This document shows positions 7,916-16,807 of a stretch of DNA of 64,000 bases, in pieces (the stretch's first letter is position 1; the number at the start of each line of letters is the position of its first letter). This DNA is from JBBQZP01 sp038207585 (GTDB lineage Bacteria > Pseudomonadota > Alphaproteobacteria > Rhodobacterales > Rhodobacteraceae), in the NCBI GenBank assembly GCA_038207585.1, contig JBBQZP010000008.1:50657-114656 (forward strand), read 5' to 3'. The notes under the pieces are model-generated. The model saw only the letters and a list, made by a program, of their open reading frames with translations. It had not been told where the DNA came from and did not search any database. Both the position numbers and the translations under genes were made by a program.

Positions 7916-10900
7916 GCCAACCTTCGTTCCCGCCTATAACATCGTGATCGTCACGCTGGACGCACATGCCGCAGGCCCCGCAGCCCGCATCACGCCACGG
8001 CTGGCCAAGGCGTTTCCGGGGCTGACGGTTTCGGTGCATGCTGCCGCCGAATGGTCGGAGAATCCGGCAGCGCTGGAAGTGGCGCGCGCGGCGGTCGATA
8101 GCGCAGACATGGTTATCGCGAATTTGCTGTTCATCGAAGAACATATCCTTGCGATCCTGCCCAACATGCAGGCCGCCCGCGCGCGCTGCGATGCCTTTGT
8201 CGGCGTGATTGCCGATCCGCAGATCGTGGCGCTGACCCGGATGGGCGATCTGGATATGTCCAAGCCTGCTTCGGGCGCGATGGCGTTTCTGAAAAAGCTG
8301 CGTGGCAACAAAGGCCCGTCCAGCAGTTCGGGTGCCAAGCAGATGGCGATGCTGCGCCGCTTGCCCAAGATTTTGCGATTCATTCCCGGCAAGGCGCAGG
8401 ACATGCGGGCCTGGTTTTTGAGCATGCAATACTGGCTGGGCGGGTCGGACGACAATATCGAACAGATGATCCGCTTTCTGATCTCGCGCTATTCCAGCCG
8501 CAAGAATTGGGTGGGCGTCAAGGCGGCGGCTCCGATTGATTACCCCGATGTGGGGCTTTACCACCCCGCATTGCCGCAGCGGATCACCACGGTGAAATCC
8601 GATCTGCCGCGCCCTGCCGGGGCCAAGGGGACGATCGGGCTGTTGATTTTGCGCAGCTATGTGCTGTCGAACGATTGCGCGCATTACGATGCGGTGATCG
8701 CGGCGTTCGAGGCCAAGGGTTATGCCGTGGTTCCGGCATTTGCCGGGGGCCTCGACGGGCGGCCCGCGATTGACGCCTACCTGCGCGATGCAACGGGTGC
8801 GCGGGTCGATGCGATGGTGTCGCTGACCGGGTTCAGCCTTGTCGGCGGCCCGGCCTATAACGACAGCCCCGCGGCGGTCGCGGCATTGGCGGCGCTGGAT
8901 GTGCCCTATTTGGCCGCGCACCCGCTGGAGTTTCAGACGCTTGGCCAGTGGGCTGCGTCAAGCGGCGGTCTTGGCCCGGTTGAAACCACCATGCTGATCG
9001 CGCTGCCCGAGATTGATGGCGCGACCAACCCCACCGTTTTTGCAGGCCGCCACGGGCTTGGTGGCTGCGACGGCTGCGCGCATCGCTGCCGTGCAGGCAC
9101 GCAAGCCAAGGCGATGTCGCCCTGCCCCGAGCGGATCGGCGCATTGACAGACAAGGTCGCGCGGCTGGCATCGTTGCGCCGCAGCGTGGTGGCCGATCGC
9201 AAGGTAGCGATTGTGCTTTACGGCTTTCCGCCCAATGCAGGCGCTGTCGGCACGGCAGCTTATCTGTCGGTGTTCGAGAGCCTTTACAATACCTTGCACG
9301 CCATGGCCGCCGAGGGTTACTCCCTGACGCCCCCGGTTTCCGTCGAAGCGCTGCGGGCTGCCGTTCTGACGCAGGATCGCGGGCAGGCTGCGGCCATCGC
9401 CGCGCATGTGCCTGCGGACGTGATGGTCGCGAAAACCCCCTGGCTGGACGAGATTGAATCCGTCTGGGGCCCCGCCCCCGGTCGCCACCAATCCGATGGG
9501 CGCGGCGTGTTCGTGCTGGGCCACCGGTTTGGCAATGTGATGGTCGGTGTGCAGCCGGTGTTCGGCTATGAGGGCGACCCGATGCGGTTGCTGTTCGAAA
9601 AGGGCTTTGCGCCGACCCACGCCTTCACCACCTTCTACCGCTGGCTGCGCGAGGATTTCGGGGCCGATGCGCTGCTCCATTTCGGCATGCATGGTGCTTT
9701 GGAATTCATGCCCGGCAAGCAGGCGGGCGTGTCCGGCGCCTGCTGGCCCGACCGGATGATCGGCAACCTGCCCAACATCTATCTTTATGCCGCCAACAAC
9801 CCTTCCGAGGCGACGCTGGCCAAGCGGCGCGCGAATGCGATCACTGTCACGCATCTGACGCCGCCCTTGGCAAGTGCGGGCCTTTACAAGGGCTTGGCCG
9901 AGGTGAAGGACAGCCTGACCCGCTGGCGCAACCTGTCCCCCGATGCGACCGAGCGTGCCGATCTGGAGGCGCTGATTGCCGAACAGGCGGCGGCGGTTGA
10001 TCTGACCGGGCTGGAACCCGGCGCGCTTTGGGCGAAACTGCTGGAAACCGAAGGCGCGCTTATCCCCGACGGGCTGCACGTTCTGGGCCGCCCGATGAGT
10101 GACGCGCAGCGCGCCGAAATGCTGGGCCTGATGGGTGTGACCGGCGAGGCGGCAGATCGCGCGGCAAAGCTGCTGGCCGAAGATCACGAGATCCCCGCCC
10201 TGCTGCGCGCCCTGTCGGGCCGCTTCATCGCCCCGGTGCCGGGCGGCGATTTGATCCGCAGCCCCGAAATTATGCCCTCTGGCCGCAATATCCATGCCTT
10301 TGATCCGTTCCGTATGCCCACGGCTTTTGCCCTGCGCGACGGTGCGGCGCAGGCGGCGCGGTTGTTGGCGGCCCACGCGACCCTGCCCCGGTCGGTGGCG
10401 CTGGTCTTGTGGGGGTCGGACAACATCAAGTCCGACGGCGGCCCGATCGCGCAGGCTTTGGCACTGATGGGGGCGGTTCCGCGGTTTGACAATTACGGGC
10501 GGCTTTGCGGCGCGGATCTGGTTTCGCTTGCCGAACTGGGGCGGCCGCGCATTGACGTGGTGATGACGCTGTCGGGCATCTTCCGCGATCTTTTGCCCTT
10601 GCAGACCCGGATGCTGGCCGAAGCCGCGTGGAAGGCCGCTACGGCGGATGAACCTGTCGAGCAGAACTTCATCCGCGCCCATGCGCTCGCTTATGCAGCG
10701 CAGATGGGCGTCGATATGGAAACGGCGTCCTTGCGCGTGTTTTCCAACGCCGAAGGGGCGTATGGATCGAACGTGAACCAGTTGGTCGATGCCTCGGCCT
10801 TCGGCCACGAGGACGAGTTGGCCGACGCCTATGAAGCGCGCAAGTCCTTTGCCTACGGTCGCAGCGGCAAGCCTGTGCAGAACGCAGCCCTGTTGCAAAA

Positions 10901-11456
10901 GACGCTGAAGAACGTCGATCTGGCCTATCAAAACCTCGAGTCGGTGGAGCTTGGCGTCACGTCGGTGGATCATTACTTCGACACGCTGGGCGGCATCGCG
11001 CGGGCGGTGAAGCGGGCGCATGATGGCCGCGAAACCCCTGTCTATATCGGCGATCAGACACGCGGCACCGGCAAGGTGCGGTCGTTGCGCGACCAGATCG
11101 CACTGGAAAGCCGCAGCCGCACGCTGAACCCGAAATTCTATGAAAGCCTGCTGACCCACGGGGCCGAAGGCGTGCATCAGATCGAGGCGCAGGTGACCAA
11201 CACGATGGGCTGGTCGGCCACGACCGAGGCCGTGGACCCCTGGGTTTACCAGCGCATTTCGGAAACATTCGTGCTGGACGAAGCGATGCGCCGCCGTCTG
11301 GCCGACCTGAACCCAGCCGCCAGTGCGCGGATGGCCGGGCGTTTGCTGGAGGCAAGCGAGCGGAACTACTGGACCCCCGATGCGGCCACGCTTGCCGCCT
11401 TGCAGGGCGCTGCGGACGAATTGGAAGATCGGCTGGAAGGGATCGCGGCAGAATGA
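7905..11456 (+). CDS. bchH: Magnesium chelatase subunit H
   Basis: BchH is the porphyrin-binding subunit that, with BchI and BchD, inserts Mg2+ into protoporphyrin IX, the branch point from haem. The 1,183-aa protein has the CobN/Mg-chelatase layout: an N-terminal DUF3479-like region (YNIVIVTLDAHAAGPAARI) and a long core with LLHFGMHGALEFMPGKQAG, LPNIYLYAANNPSEATLAKR and the C-terminal NPKFYESLLTHGAEGVHQIE. The start at 7905 (MRAEPTFVPAYN) lies inside the end of bchB. bchI and bchD are not in the window. bchL follows after a 91-bp gap holding a strong hairpin. Confidence 0.97.
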   Translation: MRAEPTFVPAYNIVIVTLDAHAAGPAARITPRLAKAFPGLTVSVHAAAEWSENPAALEVARAAVDSADMVIANLLFIEEHILAILPNMQAARARCDAFVGVIADPQIVALTRMGDLDMSKPASGAMAFLKKLRGNKGPSSSSGAKQMAMLRRLPKILRFIPGKAQDMRAWFLSMQYWLGGSDDNIEQMIRFLISRYSSRKNWVGVKAAAPIDYPDVGLYHPALPQRITTVKSDLPRPAGAKGTIGLLILRSYVLSNDCAHYDAVIAAFEAKGYAVVPAFAGGLDGRPAIDAYLRDATGARVDAMVSLTGFSLVGGPAYNDSPAAVAALAALDVPYLAAHPLEFQTLGQWAASSGGLGPVETTMLIALPEIDGATNPTVFAGRHGLGGCDGCAHRCRAGTQAKAMSPCPERIGALTDKVARLASLRRSVVADRKVAIVLYGFPPNAGAVGTAAYLSVFESLYNTLHAMAAEGYSLTPPVSVEALRAAVLTQDRGQAAAIAAHVPADVMVAKTPWLDEIESVWGPAPGRHQSDGRGVFVLGHRFGNVMVGVQPVFGYEGDPMRLLFEKGFAPTHAFTTFYRWLREDFGADALLHFGMHGALEFMPGKQAGVSGACWPDRMIGNLPNIYLYAANNPSEATLAKRRANAITVTHLTPPLASAGLYKGLAEVKDSLTRWRNLSPDATERADLEALIAEQAAAVDLTGLEPGALWAKLLETEGALIPDGLHVLGRPMSDAQRAEMLGLMGVTGEAADRAAKLLAEDHEIPALLRALSGRFIAPVPGGDLIRSPEIMPSGRNIHAFDPFRMPTAFALRDGAAQAARLLAAHATLPRSVALVLWGSDNIKSDGGPIAQALALMGAVPRFDNYGRLCGADLVSLAELGRPRIDVVMTLSGIFRDLLPLQTRMLAEAAWKAATADEPVEQNFIRAHALAYAAQMGVDMETASLRVFSNAEGAYGSNVNQLVDASAFGHEDELADAYEARKSFAYGRSGKPVQNAALLQKTLKNVDLAYQNLESVELGVTSVDHYFDTLGGIARAVKRAHDGRETPVYIGDQTRGTGKVRSLRDQIALESRSRTLNPKFYESLLTHGAEGVHQIEAQVTNTMGWSATTEAVDPWVYQRISETFVLDEAMRRRLADLNPAASARMAGRLLEASERNYWTPDAATLAALQGAADELEDRLEGIAAE

Positions 11457-11486
11457 CCTGCGTCCTGAAAGATCAAGCCCGGACCA

Positions 11487-11540
11487 GCGGGGGGCCAGCC
11501 CCCCGCACCCCCCGGGATATTTGTGAACAGAAGAAGGGGG
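11487..11540 (+). repeat. Repeat-like GC hairpin plus SD-complementary tract before bchL
   Basis: GCGGGGGGC (11487-11495) and GCCCCCCGC (11498-11506) form a perfect 9-bp stem with a tiny loop. It is followed by ACCCCCCGGGATATTTGTGA and a GAAGAAGGGGGG tract that serves as the bchL ribosome site. The block resembles an intergenic element (C-rich hairpin, GGATATTT, GAAGAAG) that I recall as common in Rhodobacteraceae. The C6 runs could instead pair with the G6 of the ribosome site, which allows alternative structures. Confidence 0.55.
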
Positions 11541-11547
11541 GCCTCAA

Positions 11548-12450
11548 ATGAGCCCACGTGATGAAATTCCCGACCTGCGCGGCCTTGATGGCGAAGGCTC
11601 GGTTCAGGTCCATCAGGATGAAAGCACAAAGATCGTGGGGGCCAAGGTGTTCTCGGTCTATGGCAAGGGCGGGATCGGCAAATCCACCACCTCGTCCAAC
11701 CTGTCGGCGGCTTTTTCGATGATGGGCAAGCGGGTGTTGCAGATCGGCTGCGACCCCAAGCACGACAGCACCTTTACCCTGACAGGGCGGTTGCAGGCCA
11801 CCGTGATCGACATTCTGAAGGACGTCGATTTCCATTCCGAAGAACTGCGCCCCGAAGATTATGTGGCGACCGGGTTCAACGGCGTGAAATGTGTCGAGGC
11901 GGGCGGACCGCCGGCGGGCACCGGATGCGGCGGTTATGTCGTGGGGCAGACGGTGAAGCTGCTGAAACAGCATCACCTGCTGGAAGATACCGATGTGGTG
12001 ATCTTTGACGTGCTGGGCGATGTGGTCTGCGGCGGCTTTGCAGCCCCCCTGCAGCACGCCGACCGCGCCGTGATCGTAACCGCGAATGATTTCGACAGCA
12101 TCTATGCGATGAACCGCATCATTGCCGCCGTGCAGGCGAAATCGGCCAACTACAAGGTCCGGCTGGCCGGTTGCATTGCCAACCGCAGCCGCGAGACAAA
12201 CGAGGTTGACCGCTATTGCGAACGCGTGGGCTTCAACCGCATCGCGCATATGCCCGACATCGATGCGATCCGCCGCAGCCGCCTGAAAAAGAAGACGCTG
12301 TTCGAGATGGATGACAGCGAAGACATCGTGATGGCGCGGGCCGAATACATGCGGCTGGCCGATGTGTTGTGGCGGTCGGTTCAGGGCGAGGGATCATCCC
12401 CGTCACCCCTGCCCGACCGGGAAATCTTTGAACTTCTGGGGTTTGACTGA
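11548..12450 (+). CDS. bchL: Light-independent protochlorophyllide reductase, iron-sulfur ATPase subunit L
   Basis: BchL is the NifH-like homodimer that hydrolyses ATP and passes electrons to BchNB. The 300-aa product has the P-loop YGKGGIGKSTTSSNLS at about 38-53. Cys127 (TGCGG) and Cys161 (VVCGG) are at the positions that hold the inter-subunit [4Fe-4S] cluster, and GCDPKHDST follows strand 2. The start is preceded by a G-rich ribosome site. It is the only gene of the bch unit preceded by a sizeable gap (91 bp), and bchM follows after 2 bp. Confidence 0.98.
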   Translation: MSPRDEIPDLRGLDGEGSVQVHQDESTKIVGAKVFSVYGKGGIGKSTTSSNLSAAFSMMGKRVLQIGCDPKHDSTFTLTGRLQATVIDILKDVDFHSEELRPEDYVATGFNGVKCVEAGGPPAGTGCGGYVVGQTVKLLKQHHLLEDTDVVIFDVLGDVVCGGFAAPLQHADRAVIVTANDFDSIYAMNRIIAAVQAKSANYKVRLAGCIANRSRETNEVDRYCERVGFNRIAHMPDIDAIRRSRLKKKTLFEMDDSEDIVMARAEYMRLADVLWRSVQGEGSSPSPLPDREIFELLGFD

Positions 12451-12452
12451 TC

Positions 12453-13121
12453 ATGGCCGATTACGCCGCCACACGCGACCGGGTCGAGGGCTATTTCGAC
12501 CGCAGCGCCACCAAGGTGTGGGAGCGTTTGACATCAGACGCGCCGGTGTCCCGCATTCGTCAGACGGTGCGTGCCGGGCGTGACCGGATGCGCGATGTGA
12601 TGCTGAGCCGCCTGCCCGGTGACCTGCGCGGCGCGCGGGTTCTGGATGCGGGCTGTGGCACCGGGGCGATGGCGGTGGAGCTGGCGGCACGGGGTGCGGA
12701 CGTTCTGGGTGTCGATATCTCGCCGCAACTGATTGATATTGCGCGGCTTCGCCTGCCCGAGGAACATGCAGGCAAGGTCGAGTTTCGCGCCGGCGATCTG
12801 ACCGACGCGGGCTTTGGGGCGTTTGATTACGTCGTCGCGATGGACAGCCTGATCTACTATTCGGCCGCCGATATCGCGGCGGTGCTGGGCAAGCTGGGCG
12901 CGCGCACGGCGCAATCGGTGGTGTTCACCGTGGCACCCAAAACCCCGTTCCTGATGGCGTTCTGGGGCATCGGCAAACTGTTCCCGCGCGCCGACCGCTC
13001 GCCCACCATGGTGCCGCATGCGGTGGCGGCCTTGCAGCGCGTTGTTGGCGGGCAGCTTTCGTCGGTGCAGCGGGTGTCGAGCGGCTTTTACATCTCGGAA
13101 TGTCTGGAGTATCGGGCATGA
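12453..13121 (+). CDS. bchM: Magnesium protoporphyrin IX O-methyltransferase
   Basis: BchM transfers a methyl group from S-adenosylmethionine to the C13 propionate of Mg-protoporphyrin IX, giving the substrate of AcsF. The 222-aa protein has a class I methyltransferase fold with the SAM-binding motif RVLDAGCGTGAMAVELAARG at about 62-81, then VLGVDISPQLID and DYVVAMDSLIYY. The N-terminal DRVEGYFDRSATKVWERLTS is typical of BchM/ChlM. It starts 2 bp after bchL and ends in an ATGA overlap with lhaA. Confidence 0.97.
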   Translation: MADYAATRDRVEGYFDRSATKVWERLTSDAPVSRIRQTVRAGRDRMRDVMLSRLPGDLRGARVLDAGCGTGAMAVELAARGADVLGVDISPQLIDIARLRLPEEHAGKVEFRAGDLTDAGFGAFDYVVAMDSLIYYSAADIAAVLGKLGARTAQSVVFTVAPKTPFLMAFWGIGKLFPRADRSPTMVPHAVAALQRVVGGQLSSVQRVSSGFYISECLEYRA

Positions 13122-14557
13122 TCATCGGCAAGAAACAACTGGCGAAACTGTCGTTCGGATCGCTGCCCTTTGCGGACGCGGCCTCGGAAGGCCTGCCTTT
13201 GGGCCAGTTGCTGCGCTTGTCTTTGTTTCAGGTGTCGGTAGGCATGGCGATGGTGCTTCTGCTTGGCACGTTGAACCGGGTGATGATCGTGGAGCTTTCC
13301 GTCAGCGCCACGGTTGTGGCCGCGATGATTGCGTTGCCGGTGCTGGTGGCGCCGTTCCGCGCGCTTCTGGGGCATCGGTCGGACACCTACAAATCTGCGC
13401 TTGGCTGGAAACGGGTGCCGTATCTTTGGTTCGGCAGCCTGTGGCAGATGGGCGGCCTTGCGATTATGCCCTTTGCGCTGATCGTGCTGTCGGGCCAGCA
13501 GATCATGGGGCCATCCTGGGCGGGTGAGGTTCTGGCAGCGCTGGCGTTCATCATGACCGGGCTTGGCCTGCACATGACGCAGACCGCGGGGCTGGCGCTG
13601 GCCTCCGACCGCGCGACGGATGAGACGCGGCCGCGGGTCGTGGCTTTGCTTTATGTGATGTATCTGCTGGGCATGGCGATTTCGGCGCTGGTCGTCGGCG
13701 CTCTGCTGGCTGATTTTTCGGAGATTCGACTGATCCGGGTGGTGCAGGGCTGTGCGCTGTTCACGCTGGGGCTGAACCTTGTGGCGCTCTGGAAACAGGA
13801 AAAACTGCAACCGATGAGCGCGGCTGAACGTGCCGAGCCGTCACCGACCTTTGGCGATGCCTGGACTGACCTGATGTCAGGTGGAACAGCGGGGCGGCTT
13901 CTGGCGGTGGTGGCCGTGGGATCATTGGGCTTCAACATGCAGGACGTTCTGCTGGAGCCTTATGGCGGCGAGATTCTGCATCTGTCGGTATCGGCAACCA
14001 CGCTGCTGACCACGATGACGGCCTGCGGGGCGCTGTTGGGGTTTGGCTTTGCCGCCCGCTGGCTGGCGCGCGGGATGGACCCATACCGCATGATCGCGCG
14101 TGGCATCCTGATCGGGATCGTGGCCTTTACGGCGGTGGTCTTTGCAGCACCGATGGCATCGACGACGATCTTTTTCTGCGGCGCGTTCGGCATCGGCCTT
14201 GGTGGCGGGCTGTTTTCCGTCGCCACGCTGACAGCGGCGATGACCATGCCTGCGGGCGGGCGCGCGGGTCGCGGCCTTGCCCTTGGGGCCTGGGGTGCAG
14301 CGCAGGCCACTGCGGCAGGGCTGGCGGTCGCTTTGGGCGGGGGCTTGCGCGATGTTGTTGGCCACTGGGCACAGGCGGGCGGCGCGGGTGACGCGTTCGC
14401 GACCCCGGCCATCGGCTATACTTTTGTTTACCACACTGAAATCGTGTTGCTTTTTGCAACACTTATCGTTCTGGGGCCGCTGGTCAAACTGGCGATCCTT
14501 TCCCCTGAAACCCGATCCGGCACCGATGCTATCGGACTTGCCGATTTCCCCACCTGA
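13118..14557 (+). CDS. lhaA: Light-harvesting complex I assembly protein LhaA (PucC family)
   Basis: LhaA is an inner-membrane PucC-family protein needed for normal LH1 assembly. The 479-aa product starts MIIGKKQLAKLSFGSLPFAD and has about twelve hydrophobic segments. It carries the PucC-family features LNRVMIVELSVSATVVAAMI, a HRSDTYKSALGWKRVPYLW loop and DVLLEPYGGEILHLSVSATT in the middle. The start at 13118 is chosen from the ATGA overlap with bchM. It sits between bchM and puhA as in other purple bacteria, where puh transcription reads out of the bch operon. Confidence 0.93.
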   Translation: MIIGKKQLAKLSFGSLPFADAASEGLPLGQLLRLSLFQVSVGMAMVLLLGTLNRVMIVELSVSATVVAAMIALPVLVAPFRALLGHRSDTYKSALGWKRVPYLWFGSLWQMGGLAIMPFALIVLSGQQIMGPSWAGEVLAALAFIMTGLGLHMTQTAGLALASDRATDETRPRVVALLYVMYLLGMAISALVVGALLADFSEIRLIRVVQGCALFTLGLNLVALWKQEKLQPMSAAERAEPSPTFGDAWTDLMSGGTAGRLLAVVAVGSLGFNMQDVLLEPYGGEILHLSVSATTLLTTMTACGALLGFGFAARWLARGMDPYRMIARGILIGIVAFTAVVFAAPMASTTIFFCGAFGIGLGGGLFSVATLTAAMTMPAGGRAGRGLALGAWGAAQATAAGLAVALGGGLRDVVGHWAQAGGAGDAFATPAIGYTFVYHTEIVLLFATLIVLGPLVKLAILSPETRSGTDAIGLADFPT

Positions 14558-14572
14558 CGCGGAGGACCTGAT

Positions 14573-15346
14573 ATGGTTGGCGTAACGTTTTTTGGAAACT
14601 TCGATCTGGCAAGCCTTGCCATCTGGATGTTCTGGGGCTTTTTCGCCCTGCTGATCTATTATCTGCAGACCGAAAACATGCGCGAGGGCTATCCTCTGGA
14701 GAATGAGGATGGCACCCCTGCCCCGAACCAGGGCCCGTTCGGCTTGCCCAAGCCCAAGACCTTCATCCTGCCGCATGGCCGGGGCGAAGTAACGGTGCCC
14801 AACGGTCTGCCGGAAGCGCGCAGCGTGGCGCTGGCCCGCACCGCCGTGTCGGACGGCTTTCCCCATGCGCCCACCGGTGATCCAATGGTTGATGGCGTTG
14901 GCCCCGCATCCTGGGCCCCGCGCCGCGATGTGCCCGAACTTGACGGGCACGGCCACAACAAGCTGGTACCGATGGCGCGGGCCGAAGGCTTTGTCGTCTC
15001 GGCAGGCCGTGATCCGCGCGGCATGATCGTGCAGGCGAACGATCTGCAGACCGTGGGCACGATCAGCGACATGTGGGTCGATGCCCCCGAGCAGCTGATC
15101 CGCTATCTTGAGGTCACGCTGGACGGCGGCACCAAGCGCCTGATCCCGATGACGATGGCCAAGATTGATGCCAATCGCGTCTGGGTGAACTCGCTGTCAT
15201 CCGATCTGTTCGCGGGCGTGCCGGCAACGCGCTCCTCGACCGAGGTCACGCTGCTGGAAGAAGAAAAGATCATGGCCTGGTATGCCGGGGGCACGCTCTA
15301 TTCGGCGGGCAAGCGCGCGTCCAAAATGAAAGCCCTGTTCGGTTGA
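14573..15346 (+). CDS. puhA: Photosynthetic reaction centre H subunit
   Basis: The H subunit caps the cytoplasmic side of the reaction centre and shapes proton delivery to quinone QB. The 257-aa protein has one N-terminal membrane helix (about 11-31, LASLAIWMFWGFFALLIYY), then QTENMREGYPLENEDGTPAP and a PRC-barrel cytoplasmic domain. GGAGGACC lies 8 bases before the ATG. Position after lhaA and before puhB is the conserved superoperonal order. The puf genes for L and M are outside the window. Confidence 0.98.
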   Translation: MVGVTFFGNFDLASLAIWMFWGFFALLIYYLQTENMREGYPLENEDGTPAPNQGPFGLPKPKTFILPHGRGEVTVPNGLPEARSVALARTAVSDGFPHAPTGDPMVDGVGPASWAPRRDVPELDGHGHNKLVPMARAEGFVVSAGRDPRGMIVQANDLQTVGTISDMWVDAPEQLIRYLEVTLDGGTKRLIPMTMAKIDANRVWVNSLSSDLFAGVPATRSSTEVTLLEEEKIMAWYAGGTLYSAGKRASKMKALFG

Positions 15347-15373
15347 GCCGGACAGAATAGGGAGGGAACGGAC

Positions 15374-16012
15374 ATGTCAGATCACGACGATTTCGCCTTT
15401 GAACCGATGCCGGGTCTGCCCGCCTTGCCGCCGCGTGGCGAGGCGGTGCTGTGGCAGGGGCGGCCCGATACGCTGGCCCTTGCGCGTGAAGCCTATGGGC
15501 TGGGCTGGATCGCTGCCTACTTTGCGGTGCTGGTGATCTGGCGGGCCAGTGTGGGCGCGCAGGGTGCGGGTGTTGCGGGGGCCTTTGCCTACGGGCTGCC
15601 CTATGTCGGACTGGCCGTCGTGGCCTGCGGCATCATCCTTGGCATCGCGAACATTCAGGCCCGCGCGACCGTCTACACCATCACCACGGCGCGCGTGGCG
15701 ATGCGGGTCGGCGCGGCGCTGACCGTCACGCTGAACCTGCCCTTCACGCAGATCGGGTCGGCTGATCTGAAGCCCGGCCGTCGTGGCACCGGCACAATCG
15801 CGCTGCAAACGCTGGGCGACACGCGGCTGGCCTATCTTGTGTGCTGGCCGCATGTGCGCCCGTGGCACATGGCTAAAACCGAACCTGCGTTGCGCTGTAT
15901 TCCGGATGTGGCCCGTGTGGGCGAGATTCTGGCTGACGCCGCGCAAACCCGCATGTCGCGCCCCGTTGTCACCCGTGCGGCGCATCCTGCCGCCCTTGTC
16001 GCTGCGGAATAG
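15374..16012 (+). CDS. puhB: Reaction-centre assembly protein PuhB
   Basis: PuhB is an inner-membrane factor needed for efficient reaction-centre and LH1 assembly. The 212-aa product opens with GLPALPPRGEAVLWQGRPD, a PH-like (bPH2) entry motif. It has hydrophobic segments near 44-58 and 66-92, and a further soluble stretch with VYTITTARVAMRVGAALTVT and FTQIGSADLKPGRRGTGTIA. Length fits the Rhodobacter orf214 homologue. GGGAGGGAAC precedes the ATG, and puhC starts 9 bp after it. Confidence 0.93.
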   Translation: MSDHDDFAFEPMPGLPALPPRGEAVLWQGRPDTLALAREAYGLGWIAAYFAVLVIWRASVGAQGAGVAGAFAYGLPYVGLAVVACGIILGIANIQARATVYTITTARVAMRVGAALTVTLNLPFTQIGSADLKPGRRGTGTIALQTLGDTRLAYLVCWPHVRPWHMAKTEPALRCIPDVARVGEILADAAQTRMSRPVVTRAAHPAALVAAE

Positions 16013-16021
16013 GAGGATACC

Positions 16022-16474
16022 ATGACCATGCAAGACACCCCCCTGAACCGCGACCGCGAAATGATCCCCGTAGCCCTTCTGCGTGGCATGCTCGCGCTGG
16101 CTTTGGGCACCCTTGCGGTTGTCAGCTTTGCCACGATCACCGACCGTGCGCATGTCGGCACACCCGCAGCGGCCAGCATCGTTTCGGAACGCACGATCAT
16201 CCTGAAAGGTGGCGGCGCACAGGCCGTGACAGTGCTGAACAAAGATGGCACAGTATTGATGGACCTGCCGCATGGCGGCTTTATCACAGTGGTCCAGAAC
16301 GCGATGGAACGCGAACGCAAGGTGGCGGGTGTGGACCCGCTTTTGCCCCTGCGGATCGTGAAATTCGAGAACGGTCGCCTTGCGGCGATCGACGACACAA
16401 CAGGCTGGAGCGTGGAGCTTTATGCCTTCGGTGGGGACAACAAGGCCGCGTTTGAACGGCTCATGTCCAACTGA
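16022..16474 (+). CDS. puhC: Photosynthetic complex assembly protein PuhC
   Basis: PuhC is a small membrane-anchored protein of the puh operon needed for full LH1-RC formation. The 150-aa product has one membrane segment at about 21-38 (LLRGMLALALGTLAVVSF). A periplasmic domain follows with RTIILKGGGAQAVTVLNKDG and GFITVVQNAMERERKVAG. Length and order match the orf162 family. AGGAGGATACC lies just before the start. Biochemical function is not known beyond assembly phenotypes. Confidence 0.9.
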   Translation: MTMQDTPLNRDREMIPVALLRGMLALALGTLAVVSFATITDRAHVGTPAAASIVSERTIILKGGGAQAVTVLNKDGTVLMDLPHGGFITVVQNAMERERKVAGVDPLLPLRIVKFENGRLAAIDDTTGWSVELYAFGGDNKAAFERLMSN

Positions 16475-16507
16475 TCTGCCAGACTGCCATAAAAAAAGGG
16501 AACCGAA

Positions 16508-16807
16508 ATGATGACCATTTTTTCCAGAAAGGCTGAGCGCGTGCCCTGCACGGTTGAGGTCAGCCACAAGTTTGATGCCCTGCACGCCCATGTCCGTTTC
16601 AACAACGGCGCGGTCGTGAACCCCGGCGATACAGTCAAGGTGCATGGCGCGCCGGTCATTGCTCCCTACGGTGCCGTGATCAGCGAGGACCGCATCGCCA
16701 CAATCACCCGCGCCACCCTTGTTGAACGCCTGTGGACGCGCCTGACCGGCGATCTGGAATTCATGGAGTTGTGCGAGTTTTCCTTCTCGGACGAGGTGAT
16801 GTCATGA
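16508..16807 (+). CDS. Conserved small protein of the puh-acsF operon, function unknown
   Basis: A 99-aa soluble protein encoded between puhC and acsF. It starts MMTIFSRKAERVPCTVEVSH and continues with an all-beta-looking stretch (HAHVRFNNGAVVNPGDTVKV) and a C-terminal acidic FMELCEFSFSDEV tail. No signal peptide or membrane helix is visible and I recognise no named domain. It is preceded by AAAAAAAGGGAACC. Its TGA overlaps the acsF ATG (ATGA), so it is translationally coupled to the cyclase. That suggests a role in cyclase or complex maturation, but this is inference from position only. Confidence 0.8.
   Translation: MMTIFSRKAERVPCTVEVSHKFDALHAHVRFNNGAVVNPGDTVKVHGAPVIAPYGAVISEDRIATITRATLVERLWTRLTGDLEFMELCEFSFSDEVMS

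Noticed and set aside
8958..11177. 739-codon minus-strand frame opposite bchH
   Set aside because: No recognisable domain, and it lies entirely within a certain bchH; a codon-bias artefact.
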